Part shown: positions 6,729-7,585 of the stretch, piece by piece
Numbering within the stretch: the first letter of the stretch is position 1
Layout: each line of letters starts with the position of its first letter
Source: DASSFZ01 sp036514635
GTDB taxonomy: Bacteria; Chloroflexota; Anaerolineae; Fen-1058
Direction: 5' to 3'
Length of the DNA: 7,585 nucleotides
NCBI GenBank assembly: GCA_036514635.1
Contig: DATBWU010000393.1
Location: forward strand, 1-7,585
Notes under the pieces: model-generated
The model's input: the letters and a program-made list of their open reading frames with translations, nothing else
What the model was told of the DNA's origin: nothing
The model's database searches: none
Position numbers and translations under genes: made by a program

Positions 6729-7585
6729 GTGTTCATCGAACTTCACTTCGTCCAGCACTTTGCTCCGGCAAACTTGAATCGCGACGACGCCAATCTGCCC
6801 AAGGACTGCGACTTCGGCGGCGCGCGGCGGGCGCGCATCTCCTCGCAGTGCTTCAAGCGCGCCATTCGAACCGATCCGATCTTCAGGGCGACGACGGCAG
6901 TCGAAAACGGCACGCGCACCCGCCTGATCGTGCGCGAACTCCGTAATCGGTTGCAGGCCGCCGGTAAGCCGGAAGCCGAATCGACGGAAATCGCCACGGA
7001 GTTCGCCCGCACCTACAGCAGCAAGAAGGGCAAGATGGACAAAGACCCTGAGCGCACGGCTGTCATGCTATATCTCAGCGATCAGGAGTTTCAGCAGATC
7101 ACGACGCAATTGCTCGATGTGTGGGACGAGACGCTGGCCGCCCTGCACGCTCCCAAGAAGAAGGGCAAGAGCGAAGAGAAAGACGAGGACGATGCGGCGA
7201 AGAAATCGCCGCTGGCGCCGATGATCAAGCAGTGGGTGGACGCGACGAAAGAGCGCACCAGCGCGCCGGACATCGCGCTGTTCGGACGGATGCTGGCCGA
7301 TCGGCCCGAGACCAACATCGACGCGGCGTGCCAGGTGGCGCACGCTATCTCGACGCACGCCGTGAAGATGGACATCGATTACTTCACCGCCATGGAAGAA
7401 CTGGCCGAGCCGCATGAGACTGGCGCATCACAGATCGGCACGGGCGGCTTCAACTCGGCGTGCTTCTACCGCTACCTGCGGCTGGACTATGGCAAGCTGC
7501 TCGAAAACTTGAAGGATGACGGCGACTTGGCGCGCAAGACGGTGCAGGGTCTCATGCTCGCCGCCGAGGCCGCCATCCCCACTGG
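6729..7585 (+). CDS. cas7e: Type I-E Cascade backbone Cas7e (CasC/Cse4), 3' end outside the window
   Basis: The RRM-fold protein that forms the six-copy backbone of Cascade along the crRNA spacer. The first 285 residues are present; the family usually has about 340-390, so the cut at the window edge removes the C-terminus. Hallmarks are FIELHFVQHFAPANLNRDD (2-20), the basic FGGARRARISSQCFKRAIR block (about 33-51), ALFGRMLAD followed by AHAISTHAVKMDIDYFTAMEEL, and GTGGFNSACFYRYLRLDYG. A Lys/Glu/Asp-rich low-complexity stretch at about 142-160 lies in the variable insert region of the family. The gene starts with GTG, 3 bases after the cas11 stop. cas5e and cas6e would be expected next. Confidence 0.94.
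   Translation, partial: MFIELHFVQHFAPANLNRDDANLPKDCDFGGARRARISSQCFKRAIRTDPIFRATTAVENGTRTRLIVRELRNRLQAAGKPEAESTEIATEFARTYSSKKGKMDKDPERTAVMLYLSDQEFQQITTQLLDVWDETLAALHAPKKKGKSEEKDEDDAAKKSPLAPMIKQWVDATKERTSAPDIALFGRMLADRPETNIDAACQVAHAISTHAVKMDIDYFTAMEELAEPHETGASQIGTGGFNSACFYRYLRLDYGKLLENLKDDGDLARKTVQGLMLAAEAAIPT

Overview
The window holds the start of a type I-E CRISPR-Cas interference operon on the + strand, with a small regulator gene in front of it and about 570 bases of non-coding DNA before that. Sequence is GC-rich (roughly 60% by eye) and every cas gene has a strong AAGGAG-type ribosome binding site. The combination of a WYL-type regulator with a type I-E locus and a tiny stand-alone DeoR-like helix-turn-helix protein reminds me of Chloroflexota. 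That assignment is an impression, because no marker gene is present.

Layout. Bases 1-570 contain no gene I can support. They carry several short inverted repeats and look like structured RNA, possibly the 5' part of a group II intron (weak). Bases 580-658 form a very long imperfect palindrome that, as RNA, would bury both the Shine-Dalgarno sequence and the AUG of the next gene. Bases 645-860 encode a 71-residue winged-helix DNA-binding protein. Bases 861-943 are the cas promoter region, with a good sigma70-type promoter (-35 at 892-897, -10 at 915-920) flanked by copies of the motif TGTTGCC.

The cas operon follows: cas3 (944-4642), cas8e (4639-6195), cas11 (6192-6725) and cas7e (6729 to the window end, cut off). 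The first two junctions are 4-base ATGA overlaps and the third a 3-base gap, so the genes are surely co-transcribed and probably translationally coupled. cas5e, cas6e, cas1, cas2 and the CRISPR array are expected further downstream but are not in the window.

The standout is the first cas gene. It encodes one 1232-residue protein in which a complete HTH-WYL-WCX transcription regulator (about residues 1-325) is fused in frame to a complete HD nuclease-helicase Cas3 (about residues 330-1232), with all visible catalytic motifs intact on both the nuclease and helicase sides. The motif TGTTGCC/GGCAACA occurs at least five times between 581 and 930 (plus a six-base relative), once on the cas -35 box and once at the expected transcription start. 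I saw it nowhere else in the window. My working model is that the small HTH protein, the regulator half of the Cas3 fusion, or both bind these boxes and control both transcripts, with a translational hairpin adding a second layer on the small regulator. In operation, Cas8e, Cas11 and Cas7e would be parts of the Cascade complex that finds target DNA and recruits Cas3 to degrade it.
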